NCBI GenBank assembly: GCA_963732795.1
Contig: CAVTAV010000002.1
Coordinates: forward strand, 372,001-436,000
Length of the DNA stretch: 64,000 bases
DNA from: CAVTAV01 sp963732795
GTDB taxonomy: Bacteria; Pseudomonadota; Alphaproteobacteria; CAVTAV01
Direction of reading: 5' to 3'
Shown: positions 1 to 12,726 of the stretch, in pieces
Position numbering within the stretch: the first letter of the stretch is position 1
Layout: each line of letters starts with the position of its first letter
The notes under the pieces: generated by a model
What the model saw: only the letters and a program-made list of their open reading frames with translations
Databases searched by the model: none
Told to the model about the DNA's origin: nothing
Translations under genes and position numbers: made by a program

Positions 1-1
1 C

Positions 2-1932
2 TCTCGCGAGCTCGCCGCGACCGCCAAGGACCAGACCCAGGCCAAGGTCATCAAGTGGCTCTCCCTGCTGTGGGACCGCAGCTATAACGATTTCGAGAAT
101 TACGCGTCCTTCATCGAGCTTAATCCCGACTGGCCGAGCATGGACCGGCTGCGGTCCAAGGCCGAGGACGCGATGGACGACGCCGTTCCGCCGGCGCGCA
201 AGATCGAATGGTTCCAGCACCACCCGCCGGTGAGCGGGGTCGGCCGGATGAAATTCGCCGAGGCCCTCCTGGCGCTCGGCCATACCGACGAAGCCGCGCT
301 CTGGATCAAGACCGCCTGGATCAATGACGCCTTTACGGCCACCGACGAGGCGACGATCGAGAAGAAGTTCGGCAAGGTTCTCACCAGGAAGGACCAGCGC
401 GAGCGGCTCGACACCATGTTGTGGGACCAATACCGCAGCTCGTCGCGCCGCGCGATCCGCCGGGTCGGTTCCGATTGGGGCGCGCTCGGCGAGGCCCGGC
501 TGAAGCTCATGGAGCGGCGGGCCGGCGTCGATGCCGCGGTCGACCGGGTGCCGAGCGATCTGAAGAACGATCCGGGCCTGGCCTATGAGCGCGCCCGGTG
601 GCGCCGCCGCGCCGGGCTGGACGACCGCGCCCTCGATATCCTGGAAGACGCCCCGGCCGACCCCAAGATCCCTGGGCCGGCCCGACAAATGGTGGAACGA
701 GCGCCAGCTTCAGGCCCGCCGGCTGCTGCGCCTCGGAAAATATGCAGAGGCGTATAAAATCGTCTCCAACCACGGGCTCGCGCCGCGAGACGAACTCGAC
801 CGGGCCGCCGTCGCCCGAGCGTCCGATCAAGACCAACTATGCCGGCGACTTCGCCGACGCCGAATGGCTCGCGGGCTGGATCTCGCTGACCTATCTCAAG
901 GATCCGGCCGACGCCTATGCTCATTTCGTGCGGATGTTCGCGACCGTCAGCTATCCGATCAGCGTCGCGCGCGGAGCCTATTGGGCCGGCCGCGCCGCCG
1001 AGGCAATGGACGAATCCGACAAGGCCGAGCAGCTGGTACAACATCGCCGCCCGCAACCCGACGACCTTCTACGGCCAGCTCGCCGTCGAGAAGACGCGGC
1101 GACGCGACGCTGTTCCGCTCGATCCGGGATCCCAAGCCGACGCCTGAGCAGCAGGCCGCCTTCGACCAGCGCGACCTCGTCAAGATAATCCGGGCGATGG
1201 GGGCGATCGGGCAGGGCAAATGGCTGAAGCCGTTCTTCCTGACCCTTCTGGACCGCTCCGTCTCGACCACCGAGCAGGCCATGATCGCCGATCTCGCCCA
1301 GGAGGTCGGTCGGGTCGATCTCGGCGTCCGGGCCGGCAAATATGCCGCGCGCGACGGTCTGGTGCTGGTCGACGTGTCCTATCCGACCGCGCGCTTCCCC
1401 AAGCGGATGCCGATCGAGCCGGCGCTCGTTCACGCGCTGTCGCGCCAGGAGAGCGAATTCAATGCCCAGGCGGTCAGTCCGGTCGGCGCGCGGGGCCTGA
1501 TGCAGCTCATGCCCTATACCGCCAAGCACGTGGCGCGGCAGCTCAATGTCCGCTACAGCCGCGACCGCCTGACCGACGACATGGACTACAACGCACTTCT
1601 CGGCAGCTCCTATCTCCAGTCCCTGCTCCAGGAATTCGACGGCTCCTACATCCTTGCCGTCGCCGCCTATAACGCGGGCGACAGCGAATGTCCGGAATTG
1701 GCTCCGGCTTTACGGCGACCCCAGGGTCGGCGAGGTTGATCCGGTCGATTGGATCGAGCTGATCCCGTTCTCCGAGACCCGGAACTACGTCCAGCGCGTG
1801 CTGGAAAGCCTCGAAGTCTATCGCTTCCGCCTCGGCAAGACGCCGGATATGACCGTCCGGCTCAGCGCCGATCTCAGCCGCACCACCGCGACCGCCACCG
1901 ATTCGGCCGGCGCCTCGGACGGCAAGAACTGA
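2..1932 (+). CDS. Soluble lytic murein transglycosylase (5' cut, frame-broken)
   Basis: Periplasmic enzyme that cleaves the MurNAc-GlcNAc bond of peptidoglycan with 1,6-anhydro product formation. The readable protein runs in from the window start. It has an alpha-helical superhelix (to about 1370) followed by the SLT catalytic domain. Visible there are SRQESEFN near 1440 with the catalytic Glu, GLMQLMP near 1497 and AYNAG near 1667. The reading frame must change near 667, 825, 1035, 1092 and 1685 to keep homologous sequence. Removing one base at each place works, and two of them (667-670 and 825-828) are GATC. The signal peptide lies outside the window. The family call is firm from the catalytic motifs. 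The breaks are more likely consensus errors than real loss. Confidence 0.88.
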
Positions 1933-2107
1933 TCATCCTTCGGACCTTCTCGCAGAGCTCGGATTCCAGCCATTAAGGGAATTCTGGACAGTGCCCCGAG
2001 CGCGGGATAAAACCTTGTGCCCCCTGTCGAACGCGGCATGAGCGCCGGCCGGGGTTTCCAGAACGCTCACGGATTGCAAACCACCGGATCGGCCTTATCT
2101 CGCGGAC

Positions 2108-4784
<2,677 letters not shown>

Positions 4785-4831
4785 ACGGAGAGGCTGGGAG
4801 ACGGGCTGGCGCGGCGCTTTTGGAGGCTGGA

Positions 4832-6055
4832 ATGAAGCCGCGGGAATGGCGCCGGCTTAGGGGCCGAATCTACGAAATCGTCGAAACCGGCGTCACCCAT
4901 GACGTCCCGAGCCAGGTATTCGACTACCTGCTCGGCGGTTTCATCGTCCTCAACGCCATCGCGGTCGCGCTCGAGACGGTCGAGCCTCTTCACGACCGCT
5001 ACGAAGGCTTCTTCACCGGCTTCGAAATCTTCTCGGTCCTGGTCTTTTCGATCGAATATGCCGTCCGCATCTGGACCGCGGTCGAAACCCCGCGCTATTC
5101 CCATATGGCGCCGTGGAAAGCCCGGCTGCGCTATGTCTTCACCTTCTATGCGCTGATCGATTTGATGGCGATCCTACCGTCGATCCTGGCCTTTTTGGTC
5201 TGGCCGAATCTCCGGGTGCTGCGCGTCCTGCGGCTGTTGCGGCTGTTGAAGCTCTGCCGCTATTCCGTCGCCGTCTCGACTCTGATGCAGGTTCTTTATG
5301 AAGAACGGCGCGGTCTCATCGCGGCGTTCGGCATCATGGGCGGCATGGCGGTGCTCTCGGCCTCGTTCATCTATTTCGTCGAGCGCCAAGCTCAGCCCGA
5401 CGTGTTCGGCAGCGTGCCGTCATCCCTCTGGTGGGCGCTTACCACGTTGACGACCGTGGGCTATGGCGATGAGGTGCCGCGGACGGTTCTCGGCAAGGTC
5501 GTCGGCGGGATCACCATGATGTTCGGCGTCGGCGTCTACGCGCTGCCCATCGGCATCATCGCGTCCGGCTTCGCGCGCGAGATCCACCGGCGCGAATTCG
5601 TCATCACCTGGGACATGATCGCGCGCGTGCCTCTGTTCTCCGATCTGACCGCCGTCGAGGTCGGCCAGATCGCCGTGCTTCTGAAATCCCATGTCGTGGG
5701 GCGGGGTGCGACGATCGCCCGGAAAGGGGATACCGCCCATGGCATGTATTTCATTATCGCGGGCACGGTCGAGATTTTGATCGATCCGGCCCCTATCGAG
5801 CTCCAGGACGGTGACTTCTTCGGCGAGATCGCGCTCCTGCACAAGACCAAGCGCAGCGCCACAGCGATCGCCAAGACCAAGACCAGGCTCATGATCCTGG
5901 AGGCCCGCGATTTCCATCACCTCATCGAGATCAACCCCAAGATCGGCGAGCACGTCAAACGCGTCGCCGCCAAACGCGCCGAATTCCGCAGCCGCGGCGA
6001 CCTCGCCCCGGACGAGATGAAGGTGGCGTCGTCGTCGGCGCTGAAGGGGCCGTAA
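4832..6055 (+). CDS. Voltage-gated-type K+ channel with cyclic-nucleotide-binding domain
   Basis: Inner-membrane potassium channel of the six-helix MlotiK1 type. Residues about 30-180 hold S1-S4, with an S4 rich in regularly spaced Arg near residues 125-143 (RVLRVLRLLRLLK). The pore helix is followed by the selectivity filter TVGYGD at about 208-213. After S6, residues about 260-380 form a cyclic-nucleotide-binding fold with a phosphate-binding-cassette-like GDFFGEIALL stretch. ATG 4832 is preferred because TGGAGG at 4821-4826 is a good ribosome site. An in-frame TTG at 4820 overlaps that site and is less likely. The gene lies 47 bases after alaS and converges on icd. The frame is intact. The ligand (cAMP or cGMP) cannot be told from sequence. 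Confidence 0.93.
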   Translation: MKPREWRRLRGRIYEIVETGVTHDVPSQVFDYLLGGFIVLNAIAVALETVEPLHDRYEGFFTGFEIFSVLVFSIEYAVRIWTAVETPRYSHMAPWKARLRYVFTFYALIDLMAILPSILAFLVWPNLRVLRVLRLLRLLKLCRYSVAVSTLMQVLYEERRGLIAAFGIMGGMAVLSASFIYFVERQAQPDVFGSVPSSLWWALTTLTTVGYGDEVPRTVLGKVVGGITMMFGVGVYALPIGIIASGFAREIHRREFVITWDMIARVPLFSDLTAVEVGQIAVLLKSHVVGRGATIARKGDTAHGMYFIIAGTVEILIDPAPIELQDGDFFGEIALLHKTKRSATAIAKTKTRLMILEARDFHHLIEINPKIGEHVKRVAAKRAEFRSRGDLAPDEMKVASSSALKGP

Positions 6056-6069
6056 CGCGATCCTCCTCG

Positions 6070-7284
6070 TCAGGCCATCGCCTTGACGAGATTGTCGTTC
6101 AGCTTGTCGAGGAACTGGGTCGTGGTCATCCAGGTCTGGTCGGGGCCGATCAGGATCGCGAGGTCCTTGGTCATGAAGCCGGACTCGACGGTATCGACGC
6201 AGACCTTTTCCAGCGTCTCGGCGAAGGTCGCAAGCTTCTCGTTGCCGTCAAGCTTGGCGCGGTGCTTCAAACCGCCGGTCCAGGCGAAGATCGAGGCGAT
6301 CGGATTGGTCGAGGTTTCCTTGCCCTGCTGGTGCAGCCGGTAGTGGCGGGTGACCGTGCCGTGGGCCGCCTCGGCCTCGACCGTCTCGCCGTCGGGCGAC
6401 ATCAGCACGGACTTCATCAGGCCGAGCGATCCGAAGCCCTGTGCCACCGTGTCGGACTGCACGTCGCCGTCGTAGTTCTTGCAGGCCCAGACATATTTGC
6501 CGCTCCATTTGAGGCAGCAGGCGACCATGTCGTCGATCAGCCGGTGCTCGTAGGTGATGCCGGCTTCCTTGAACTTGTCGGCGAAATCGTTCTCGAAGAT
6601 CTCCTGGAACAGGTCCTTGAACCGGCCGTCATAGGCCTTGATGATCGTGTTCTTGGTCGAGAGATAGAGCGGCCAGCCGAGCATCAGCGCGTAGTTCATG
6701 CTGGCGCGGGCGAAATCGCGGATCGACTGGTCCAGGTTGTACATCCCCATGGCGATGCCGGCGGCCGGGAAGTCGAACAGCTCGTATTCGACCGGATCGC
6801 CGCCGTCTTCGGGCGTGAACGTCATGGTGACCTTGCCGGGGCCCGGCACCATGAAGTCGGTCGCGCGGTACTGGTCGCCGAAGGCGTGACGGCCGATCAC
6901 GATCGGATCGGTCCAGCCCGGCACGAGCCGCGGCACGTTCTTGCAGATGATCGGCTCGCGGAAGACGGTGCCGCCGATGATGTTGCGGATCGTGCCGTTG
7001 GGCGACCGGTACATCTTCTTGAGGTCGAATTCCTTCACCCGGGCCTCGTCCGGGGTGATCGTCGCGCATTTCACGCCGACCTTGTGCTTCTTGATGGCTT
7101 CCGCCGCGTCGACCGTCACCTGATCGTCGGTCTCGTCGCGGTGCTGGATGCTGAGATCGTAATATTCGAGCTCGATATCGAGATAGGGCAGGATCAGCTT
7201 TTCCTTGATGAACGCCCAGAGGATCCGGGTCATCTCGTCGCCATCGATCTCCACGACCGGATTTTTTACTTTAATTTTTTCCAT
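6070..7284 (-). CDS. icd: NADP-dependent isocitrate dehydrogenase
   Basis: TCA-cycle enzyme converting isocitrate to 2-oxoglutarate, CO2 and NADPH. The 404-residue protein is of the eukaryote-like homodimeric type usual in Alphaproteobacteria. It opens with KNPVVEIDGDEMTRILW and carries the substrate-binding SPNGTIRNIIGGTVFREPI stretch and the metal-site DDMVAC segment. AHGTVTRHYR, which is diagnostic of NADP preference in this class, follows. ATG at 7284 is chosen, as a TTG one codon upstream is unlikely to be used. It converges with the channel gene, leaving only 14 bases between stops. The frame is intact. Confidence 0.97.
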   Translation of the reverse strand: MEKIKVKNPVVEIDGDEMTRILWAFIKEKLILPYLDIELEYYDLSIQHRDETDDQVTVDAAEAIKKHKVGVKCATITPDEARVKEFDLKKMYRSPNGTIRNIIGGTVFREPIICKNVPRLVPGWTDPIVIGRHAFGDQYRATDFMVPGPGKVTMTFTPEDGGDPVEYELFDFPAAGIAMGMYNLDQSIRDFARASMNYALMLGWPLYLSTKNTIIKAYDGRFKDLFQEIFENDFADKFKEAGITYEHRLIDDMVACCLKWSGKYVWACKNYDGDVQSDTVAQGFGSLGLMKSVLMSPDGETVEAEAAHGTVTRHYRLHQQGKETSTNPIASIFAWTGGLKHRAKLDGNEKLATFAETLEKVCVDTVESGFMTKDLAILIGPDQTWMTTTQFLDKLNDNLVKAMA

Positions 7285-7428
7285 CAAGCCCTCGTTCTGT
7301 AAGAGGAAAGTTTGAGAAATGCGGATGGCGTGAATGGCGGGCGGGCGCGACCCCTCGGCCCGTTGCGCGGCACAATAGCAAAGCGCCGCCGGACTGCAAG
7401 GCTTTCAGGGCTTTAGAGGCCGGTCAGA

Positions 7429-8013
7429 TCAGAGCAGCCGGCCCGAGGCGGCGCGGCACGGCGGCGGCAGGGTCGCGATCGCCGGCAGCACGTCGTCGAC
7501 GGACTCCACGACCGCGAACAGATCGCGGCTCGACGGCCGGGCGAAGCCTTCGTGGATGACCTTTTCGACGAGCTCGATGAAATGCGGCCAATAACCGTCG
7601 GAATTGACGATGACGATCGGCTTGTCGTGAATGCCGAGGAGCCGCCAGGTGATGATCTCGAAAGTTTCGTCGAGGGTGCCGAGCCCGCCCGAAAGCGTCA
7701 CAAAAGCGTCCGAGCGCTTGAACATCTGCTTCTTACGCTCATGCATCGTGTCCACGACGACGAGTTCGCTGACCTCGTGCAGGGTAATCTCGACCGTCTG
7801 GAGGTGCTTGGGGATGATTCCCACAACCGTCCCGCCGGCCGACAGAACCTCCCGGGCCAGCACGCCCATCAGGCCGATCGAGCCGCCGCCGAAGACGAGC
7901 CTGATGTCGTTGTCGGCCAGGATGCGGCCCAGCCGCATGGCCGCCTCGCTATGGACGCCGGATTTGCCGGACTCCGACCCGCAATACACGCAAACCGAAC
8001 CGGGTAATTCCAT
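7429..8013 (-). CDS. LOG-family Rossmann-fold protein (putative nucleotide 5'-monophosphate phosphoribohydrolase)
   Basis: A 194-residue member of the TIGR00730/LOG family. Characterised members release the base from cytokinin riboside 5'-monophosphate or AMP. The N-terminal VCVYCGSESG, the central FGGGSIGLMG and the signature SGGLGTLDE (normally PGGxGTxxE, Pro replaced by Ser) are all present, with conserved MHERKKQMF ahead of it. ATG 8013 is chosen over an upstream in-frame start because GGGAG sits about nine bases before it. It is divergent from the LysM gene. The substrate in this organism is not known. Confidence 0.9.
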   Translation of the reverse strand: MELPGSVCVYCGSESGKSGVHSEAAMRLGRILADNDIRLVFGGGSIGLMGVLAREVLSAGGTVVGIIPKHLQTVEITLHEVSELVVVDTMHERKKQMFKRSDAFVTLSGGLGTLDETFEIITWRLLGIHDKPIVIVNSDGYWPHFIELVEKVIHEGFARPSSRDLFAVVESVDDVLPAIATLPPPCRAASGRLL

Positions 8014-8144
8014 ACTGTCTAACTCCCAGCCAATCCTCCGCTGCGCCCCCATGATGTGCTATCGCTTCCCGCTCGGCAAGGATTGCGCCATAATATTCTT
8101 GGCGGTAGGGTGGCGCCGCTCACATTTCATGCCGCGAGGGAGCG

Positions 8145-9185
8145 TTGCGTAACACCGTCATCATCGTAGTCACAGCTGCTATTATCGTGGCTATCCTCTT
8201 TGCGGCAAGAGTCTTGAAGTGGGGCCCATCGGAGCCCGAGCAAACCGCCCAGACCCCTGCCGTTACCGCGCCTGCCCAACCGGCAGAGCCTCAAACCCCG
8301 GCCAAAACCGCCGAGCAGCCCGTCATTCCGACCTTCGACGTTGTGCGCATCAGCAGGGAAGGCACCGGCGTCATCGCGGGCCGGTCCGGCAAGGATGCCG
8401 AGGTCCAGGTCAAGGCCGACGGTACGGTAATTGGGACGGCGACCGCCAATTCCAAGGGCGAATGGGTGGTTATTATCCTGACGCCCTTGAAGAGCGGCCC
8501 CCGTAAATTAACGTTAACGGCGCGCGATCCGTCCACCGGGGGCACCGTCGATTCGGATGGTGTGGTGGTGGTCGCCGTGCCCGAAAAGACTAATGCCAAT
8601 GAGGAGGAAGGCGTCGTCGCGGTGCTGATCCCGAATGCGGAGAACCAGCCGAGCCGGATCCTGCAGCAGCCCGAAATCCAGGGCACGCCCGCCATGACCC
8701 TGACGCTCGATACCGTCGATTACGACGCCAATGGCAACGCCATCTTGTCCGGCCGGGCGGAGCCGAACACCTCGATCCTCGCCTATGTCGACAACAAGTT
8801 CATCGGCTCGGTCTGGGTGCCGGCGAGCGGCAAATGGCGGATGGAGCCGAAGCAGGGGATCGAGCCCGGCAAGCATATCCTCCGGCTCGATCAGGCGCTC
8901 GGTGAGGGCGACGTCAAGGTCCGCATCGAGCTGCCCTTCGACCGCTCGGAGCCGGTCAACATGAAGCTCGCCGAGGGTCAGGTGATCGTCCAGCCCGGCA
9001 ACAGCCTGTGGCATATCGCCCGGCGGCTCTTGGGCGGCGGGACGCATTTCGTGCTCCTGTACCAGAACAACAAGGAACAGATCCGCGATCCCAACCTGAT
9101 CTATCCGGGCCAGGTCTTCGATCTGCCGAAGCCGCCCGCCGATGTGGACGCCCAGGCGGTCAAGCAGCGCGAAATTCCGAGATAG
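8145..9185 (+). CDS. Membrane-anchored LysM protein with Ig-like domains
   Basis: A 346-residue envelope protein. An N-terminal hydrophobic helix (about residues 4-22) is followed by a Pro/Ala/Gln-rich linker. Two beta-rich Ig-like modules follow (around GTGVIAGRSGKDAEVQV and GNAILSGRAEPNTSILAYVD). A C-terminal LysM domain (VQPGNSLWHIARRLLGGG to YPGQVFDLP) should bind peptidoglycan. The start is TTG at 8145, with a purine-rich GAGGGAG just before it, and no in-frame ATG explains the hydrophobic N-terminus. It ends 3 bases before the ABC exporter start, suggesting co-transcription. The specific role is unknown. Confidence 0.85.
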   Translation: MRNTVIIVVTAAIIVAILFAARVLKWGPSEPEQTAQTPAVTAPAQPAEPQTPAKTAEQPVIPTFDVVRISREGTGVIAGRSGKDAEVQVKADGTVIGTATANSKGEWVVIILTPLKSGPRKLTLTARDPSTGGTVDSDGVVVVAVPEKTNANEEEGVVAVLIPNAENQPSRILQQPEIQGTPAMTLTLDTVDYDANGNAILSGRAEPNTSILAYVDNKFIGSVWVPASGKWRMEPKQGIEPGKHILRLDQALGEGDVKVRIELPFDRSEPVNMKLAEGQVIVQPGNSLWHIARRLLGGGTHFVLLYQNNKEQIRDPNLIYPGQVFDLPKPPADVDAQAVKQREIPR

Positions 9186-9188
9186 TCG

Positions 9189-11036
9189 ATGAGCGTACGC
9201 GGGTTTAATCCCGAGGGCATCGACGCCACGGAACACCATCTCGGGACGGTCAAGACTCTCTTACCCTATCTCTGGCTGCCGGGCCGACGGGATCTGAAGA
9301 TCCGCGTCGTCACCGCGCTCATACTGCTGCTTGCGGCGAAGATGGTGACCGTCTTCGTGGTCCCCTTCACCTACAAATATGCCGTCGATGCCTTGGAACC
9401 GACGACCGGCAAGCTTGTCACGATCCCGATCCTGATGATCGTCGCCTATGGCCTCGGCCGGGCGACCGTGGACGCATTCCAGAACCTGCGCGATGCGGTT
9501 TTCGTCGCGGTCGGCCAGAATGCGCTTCGCTCAGTCTCGGTCGAGGTTTTCGTCTATCTGCACAAGCTCGCGCTCCGGTTTCATGTCGAGCGGCGCACCG
9601 GCGGCCTGAGCCGGGTCATCGAGCGCGGCGTCAAATCGACTGAGTTCCTGCTGCGCTTCTCGCTGTTCAACGTCATTCCTACCCTGATCGAGATTTGCCT
9701 CGTCACCGGGGTGATGCTGTTCAATTTCGACTACCGCTTCGCGCTGGTGACCCTGGTATCGGTCGGGCTCTACATCTTCTTCACCTTCACGGTGACCGAA
9801 TGGCGGCTGAAATACCGCCGCGAGATGAACAAGCAGGACACCGCAGCGAACACCAAGGCGGTCGATAGCCTGCTGAACTACGAAACGGTCAAGTATTTCT
9901 CGAACGAGGAGCACGAGGCACGGCGATACGGCTCGGCGATGGAGCGCTATATGAAGGCGGCCATCAGCAATCAGAGCTCGCTCGCGCTTCTGAACGTGGG
10001 ACAGGCGGCGATCATCGCGACCGGGTTGATCGTGGTGCTGACCATGGCGGCCAGCGGCTTCAAAGATGGCCGCTACACCATCGGTGATTTCACCATGGCC
10101 AACGTGCTGCTGTTGCAGCTTTTCGGCCCCCTCGGCTTCCTCGGCTTCGTCTATCGCGAGATCAAGCAGGCGCTGGTGGACATGGACAAGATGTTCTCCA
10201 TGCTCAAGGTCGATGCCGAGATCAAGGACGCGCCGGGGGCCAAGCCACTGATGGTGAAGGGCGGCGTGGTCGAATTCAACCACGTCGATTTCTCCTACAA
10301 TCCGAACCGGCAAATCCTGTTCGACGTCGATTTCCAGGTCCCGGCCGGCCAGACCGTCGCGATCGTGGGACCGAGCGGCGCGGGAAAATCGACCATCTCG
10401 CGGCTGCTGTTCCGGTTCTACGACATCCAGTCCGGCTCGATCATGATCGACGGCCAGGATATCCGGCAAGTGACCCAGAAGAGCCTGAGAAACGCGGTGG
10501 GCATCGTCCCCCAGGACACGGTCCTGTTCAACGACACCATCCTCTACAACATCCGTTACGGCCGCCCGACCGCGACCGACGAGGAGGTCCGCCACGCGGC
10601 GAAGCTGGCCCATATCCATGATTTTGTCGAGCGGTTGCCGGAAGGCTATCAAACCATGGTCGGCGAGCGCGGGCTGAAGCTCTCGGGCGGGGAGAAGCAG
10701 CGGGTCGCCATTGCCCGCACGATCCTGAAGGATCCCCCAATCCTGCTTCTCGACGAGGCGACGTCCTCTCTCGATTCCGCGACCGAAAAGGAAATCCAGC
10801 GCTCGGTGCAGGAGGTCTCGGCGAACCGCACGACCCTTATCATCGCCCATCGGCTTTCGACCATCATCCACGCCCACCAGATCCTCGTCCTCGAGGGTGG
10901 CCGGATCGTCGAGCGCGGCACCCATCGCGATCTGGTTGAAGCGGGCGGCCTCTATGCCGATATGTGGGCTCGGCAGCAGGAGGCTAGCGTTGCCCGCGCC
11001 ACGCTCGCGGTTCTTGAAGAAAGCGGTAAATTGTAG
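9189..11036 (+). CDS. Atm1/ABCB7-type ABC exporter (fused permease-ATPase)
   Basis: A 615-residue half-transporter that works as a homodimer in the inner membrane. Characterised bacterial Atm1 members export glutathione derivatives and metal conjugates. Residues about 30-330 hold the six-helix membrane domain, including RFHVERRTGGLSR and a conserved NYETVKYFSNE segment typical of this subfamily. The nucleotide-binding domain has Walker A GPSGAGKST (about 393-401), signature LSGGEKQR, Walker B ILLLDEATS and a following switch His in IIAHRLS. The frame is intact. It follows the LysM gene by 3 bases and precedes psd by 70 bases. Confidence 0.94.
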   Translation: MSVRGFNPEGIDATEHHLGTVKTLLPYLWLPGRRDLKIRVVTALILLLAAKMVTVFVVPFTYKYAVDALEPTTGKLVTIPILMIVAYGLGRATVDAFQNLRDAVFVAVGQNALRSVSVEVFVYLHKLALRFHVERRTGGLSRVIERGVKSTEFLLRFSLFNVIPTLIEICLVTGVMLFNFDYRFALVTLVSVGLYIFFTFTVTEWRLKYRREMNKQDTAANTKAVDSLLNYETVKYFSNEEHEARRYGSAMERYMKAAISNQSSLALLNVGQAAIIATGLIVVLTMAASGFKDGRYTIGDFTMANVLLLQLFGPLGFLGFVYREIKQALVDMDKMFSMLKVDAEIKDAPGAKPLMVKGGVVEFNHVDFSYNPNRQILFDVDFQVPAGQTVAIVGPSGAGKSTISRLLFRFYDIQSGSIMIDGQDIRQVTQKSLRNAVGIVPQDTVLFNDTILYNIRYGRPTATDEEVRHAAKLAHIHDFVERLPEGYQTMVGERGLKLSGGEKQRVAIARTILKDPPILLLDEATSSLDSATEKEIQRSVQEVSANRTTLIIAHRLSTIIHAHQILVLEGGRIVERGTHRDLVEAGGLYADMWARQQEASVARATLAVLEESGKL

Positions 11037-11105
11037 CAGGTTGGCGGTCGTTTGATCGCCACTTACACGCCGGCGTTGGCGGGTCGCCGGGCTGGGACCC
11101 CTGTC

Positions 11106-11828
11106 ATGAAATTGCTCGACACCATCACCTCCGTCTTCGTTCCGATCCATTCGGAGGGCCACCGCTTCATCCTGCTCGCCGGGCTGGTGACCTTGGTGCT
11201 GTTCATTCTTTGGACGCCCCTGGGCTGGATCGGCGCGATTTTGACGATCTGGTGCGTCTATTTCTTCCGCGATCCGCCCCGCGTGACGCCGGAAGGCTCC
11301 GACCACGTCATCGCACCTGCCGACGGCAAGATCGTGGCGGTCGAAAAGGCCGCCCCGCCCGAGGATCTGGAGATCGGCACCGATCCCCTGATGCGGATCT
11401 CGATTTTCATGAACGTGTTCAACGTTCATATCCAACGCGCCCCCGCCGCGGGCCGGATCACGCGGGTGGCCTATCGCCCCGGCGCGTTCTTCGACGCCTC
11501 GATGGACAAGGCGAGCGAGGACAATGAGCGCCAATCCTTCCTGATGACCTTGGACGACGGCCGGCAGCTCGTTTTCGTCCAGATTGCCGGCTGGGTCGCG
11601 CGGCGAATTGTCCGCTGGGTCGAGGAAGGCGAGGCCGTGACGGCCGGCCAGAGGGTTGGTATGATACGTTTCGGCAGCCGGGTCGATGTCTATCTCGACC
11701 CCGATATGGCGCCGCTGGTGTCCGTCGGACAGACGATGATCTCGGGGGAGACCGTAATAGCCAATGCCAAGCCAAAAGGGCGCGCGCGCCCGAGCCAAAA
11801 GCGCCAAAACAACCAATCCGGCGCCTGA
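11106..11828 (+). CDS. psd: Phosphatidylserine decarboxylase proenzyme (short type)
   Basis: Makes phosphatidylethanolamine from phosphatidylserine in the inner membrane. About 240 residues from ATG 11106, with two N-terminal hydrophobic helices, then YFFRDPPR and APADGKI. The conserved His lies in FMNVFNVHIQRAP. The self-cleavage site is RFGSRVD, where cutting between Gly 190 and Ser 191 would yield the pyruvoyl group. This is the short subfamily (PSD-A) rather than the LGST E. coli type. An upstream in-frame TTG gives 18 more residues but is less convincing. It overlaps pssA by 65 bases, which links the two steps of the pathway. Confidence 0.95.
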   Translation: MKLLDTITSVFVPIHSEGHRFILLAGLVTLVLFILWTPLGWIGAILTIWCVYFFRDPPRVTPEGSDHVIAPADGKIVAVEKAAPPEDLEIGTDPLMRISIFMNVFNVHIQRAPAAGRITRVAYRPGAFFDASMDKASEDNERQSFLMTLDDGRQLVFVQIAGWVARRIVRWVEEGEAVTAGQRVGMIRFGSRVDVYLDPDMAPLVSVGQTMISGETVIANAKPKGRARPSQKRQNNQSGA

Positions 11829-12726
11829 GCTCGATCTGAACGGTTCTGAGTGGCGGCGCCCGAAAGGCGTCCGCATTCGGCCGATTCCGATCCGCAGCCT
11901 GTTTCCGAACGTGCTTACCCTGATCGCGCTTTGCGCCGGGCTGACCTCGATCCGCTTCGCGCTGCAGGCGCGGTGGGAAACGGCGGTGATCTTCATCGCC
12001 GTGGCCGCCGTGTTCGACGCGCTCGACGGGCGGATGGCACGGCTCCTCAAGGGCACCAGCAAGTTCGGCGCCGAGTTGGACTCGCTGTCGGACGTGATCA
12101 GCTTCGGCGTCGCGCCGGCCCTGGTGATGTATCTCTGGGCCCTGCGCGACCTCAAAGGCGCTGGATGGGTGCTGGCCTTGGCGTTCTGCGCCTGCTGCGC
12201 GCTGAGGCTCGCGCGGTTCAACACGGCGGAGGAGAACCCGGCGGCGCCGTCCTGGACCAAGACCTATTTCGTCGGCCTGCCGGCGCCGGGGGCGGCGGGC
12301 CTGGCGCTGATGCCGCTCGTGATCGATCTCCATTTCGAGACCGACGCGCTCCGCATTCCCCTGCTGTGCGGGATCGTCTTCGCCATTGTTTCGTATCTGA
12401 TGGTCAGCCAGGTGCCGACGATTTCCGCCAAGCGTATCGCCATCCGCAAGGAGTACGCACTGCAGATCCTGGTGATTGTGGCGCTGTTGACCGCGCTGCT
12501 CGCGACCTTCCCCTGGCTCGTGCTGTCGGTTATCGGGCTGCTCTATACGGTGTCCATTCCCTATGGGGCGTGGAGGTACCGCAAGCTCGCCAAGGCGCAT
12601 GAGGCGGAGGTCGAAAGGGCCGCGGCGTCCGCGCCGGGCGAGGGTGCCGATGAAAGCCGGGATCGCGATGTCAGGGAAGAGGATCCGGAGCCGCGGTCGC
12701 CCCAGGGCCGGTCAATTCTTCACTGA
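11764..12726 (+). CDS. pssA: CDP-diacylglycerol-serine O-phosphatidyltransferase
   Basis: Condenses CDP-diacylglycerol with serine to phosphatidylserine, the substrate of psd just upstream. It is a 320-residue polytopic membrane protein. The CDP-alcohol phosphotransferase signature D-x2-DG-x2-AR-x8-G-x3-D-x3-D is complete at about residues 85-110, starting FDALDGRMAR. Later helices run to about residue 265, followed by a charged tail. The start lies inside psd in another frame (65-base overlap). No later start keeps the conserved RSLFPNVLTL segment, so the overlap looks real. The 3' end overlaps a convergent small gene by 56 bases. Confidence 0.96.
   Translation: MPSQKGARARAKSAKTTNPAPELDLNGSEWRRPKGVRIRPIPIRSLFPNVLTLIALCAGLTSIRFALQARWETAVIFIAVAAVFDALDGRMARLLKGTSKFGAELDSLSDVISFGVAPALVMYLWALRDLKGAGWVLALAFCACCALRLARFNTAEENPAAPSWTKTYFVGLPAPGAAGLALMPLVIDLHFETDALRIPLLCGIVFAIVSYLMVSQVPTISAKRIAIRKEYALQILVIVALLTALLATFPWLVLSVIGLLYTVSIPYGAWRYRKLAKAHEAEVERAAASAPGEGADESRDRDVREEDPEPRSPQGRSILH

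Noticed and set aside
6262..7302. 346-codon plus-strand frame opposite icd
   Set aside because: icd is fully supported on the minus strand, and the antisense product has no recognisable domain.
8496..8522. TTAACGTTAACGG as a CtrA site
   Set aside because: It lies inside the LysM coding region and lacks the seven-base spacing.
9531..12260. Very long open frame (909 codons) on the minus strand
   Set aside because: It runs antisense to the ABC exporter, psd and pssA, which all have clear motifs on the plus strand. It is a GC-driven shadow with low-complexity Arg/His/Asp composition.
11458..12600. 380-codon minus-strand frame
   Set aside because: Antisense to psd and pssA, with Arg/Gln-rich nonsense composition.
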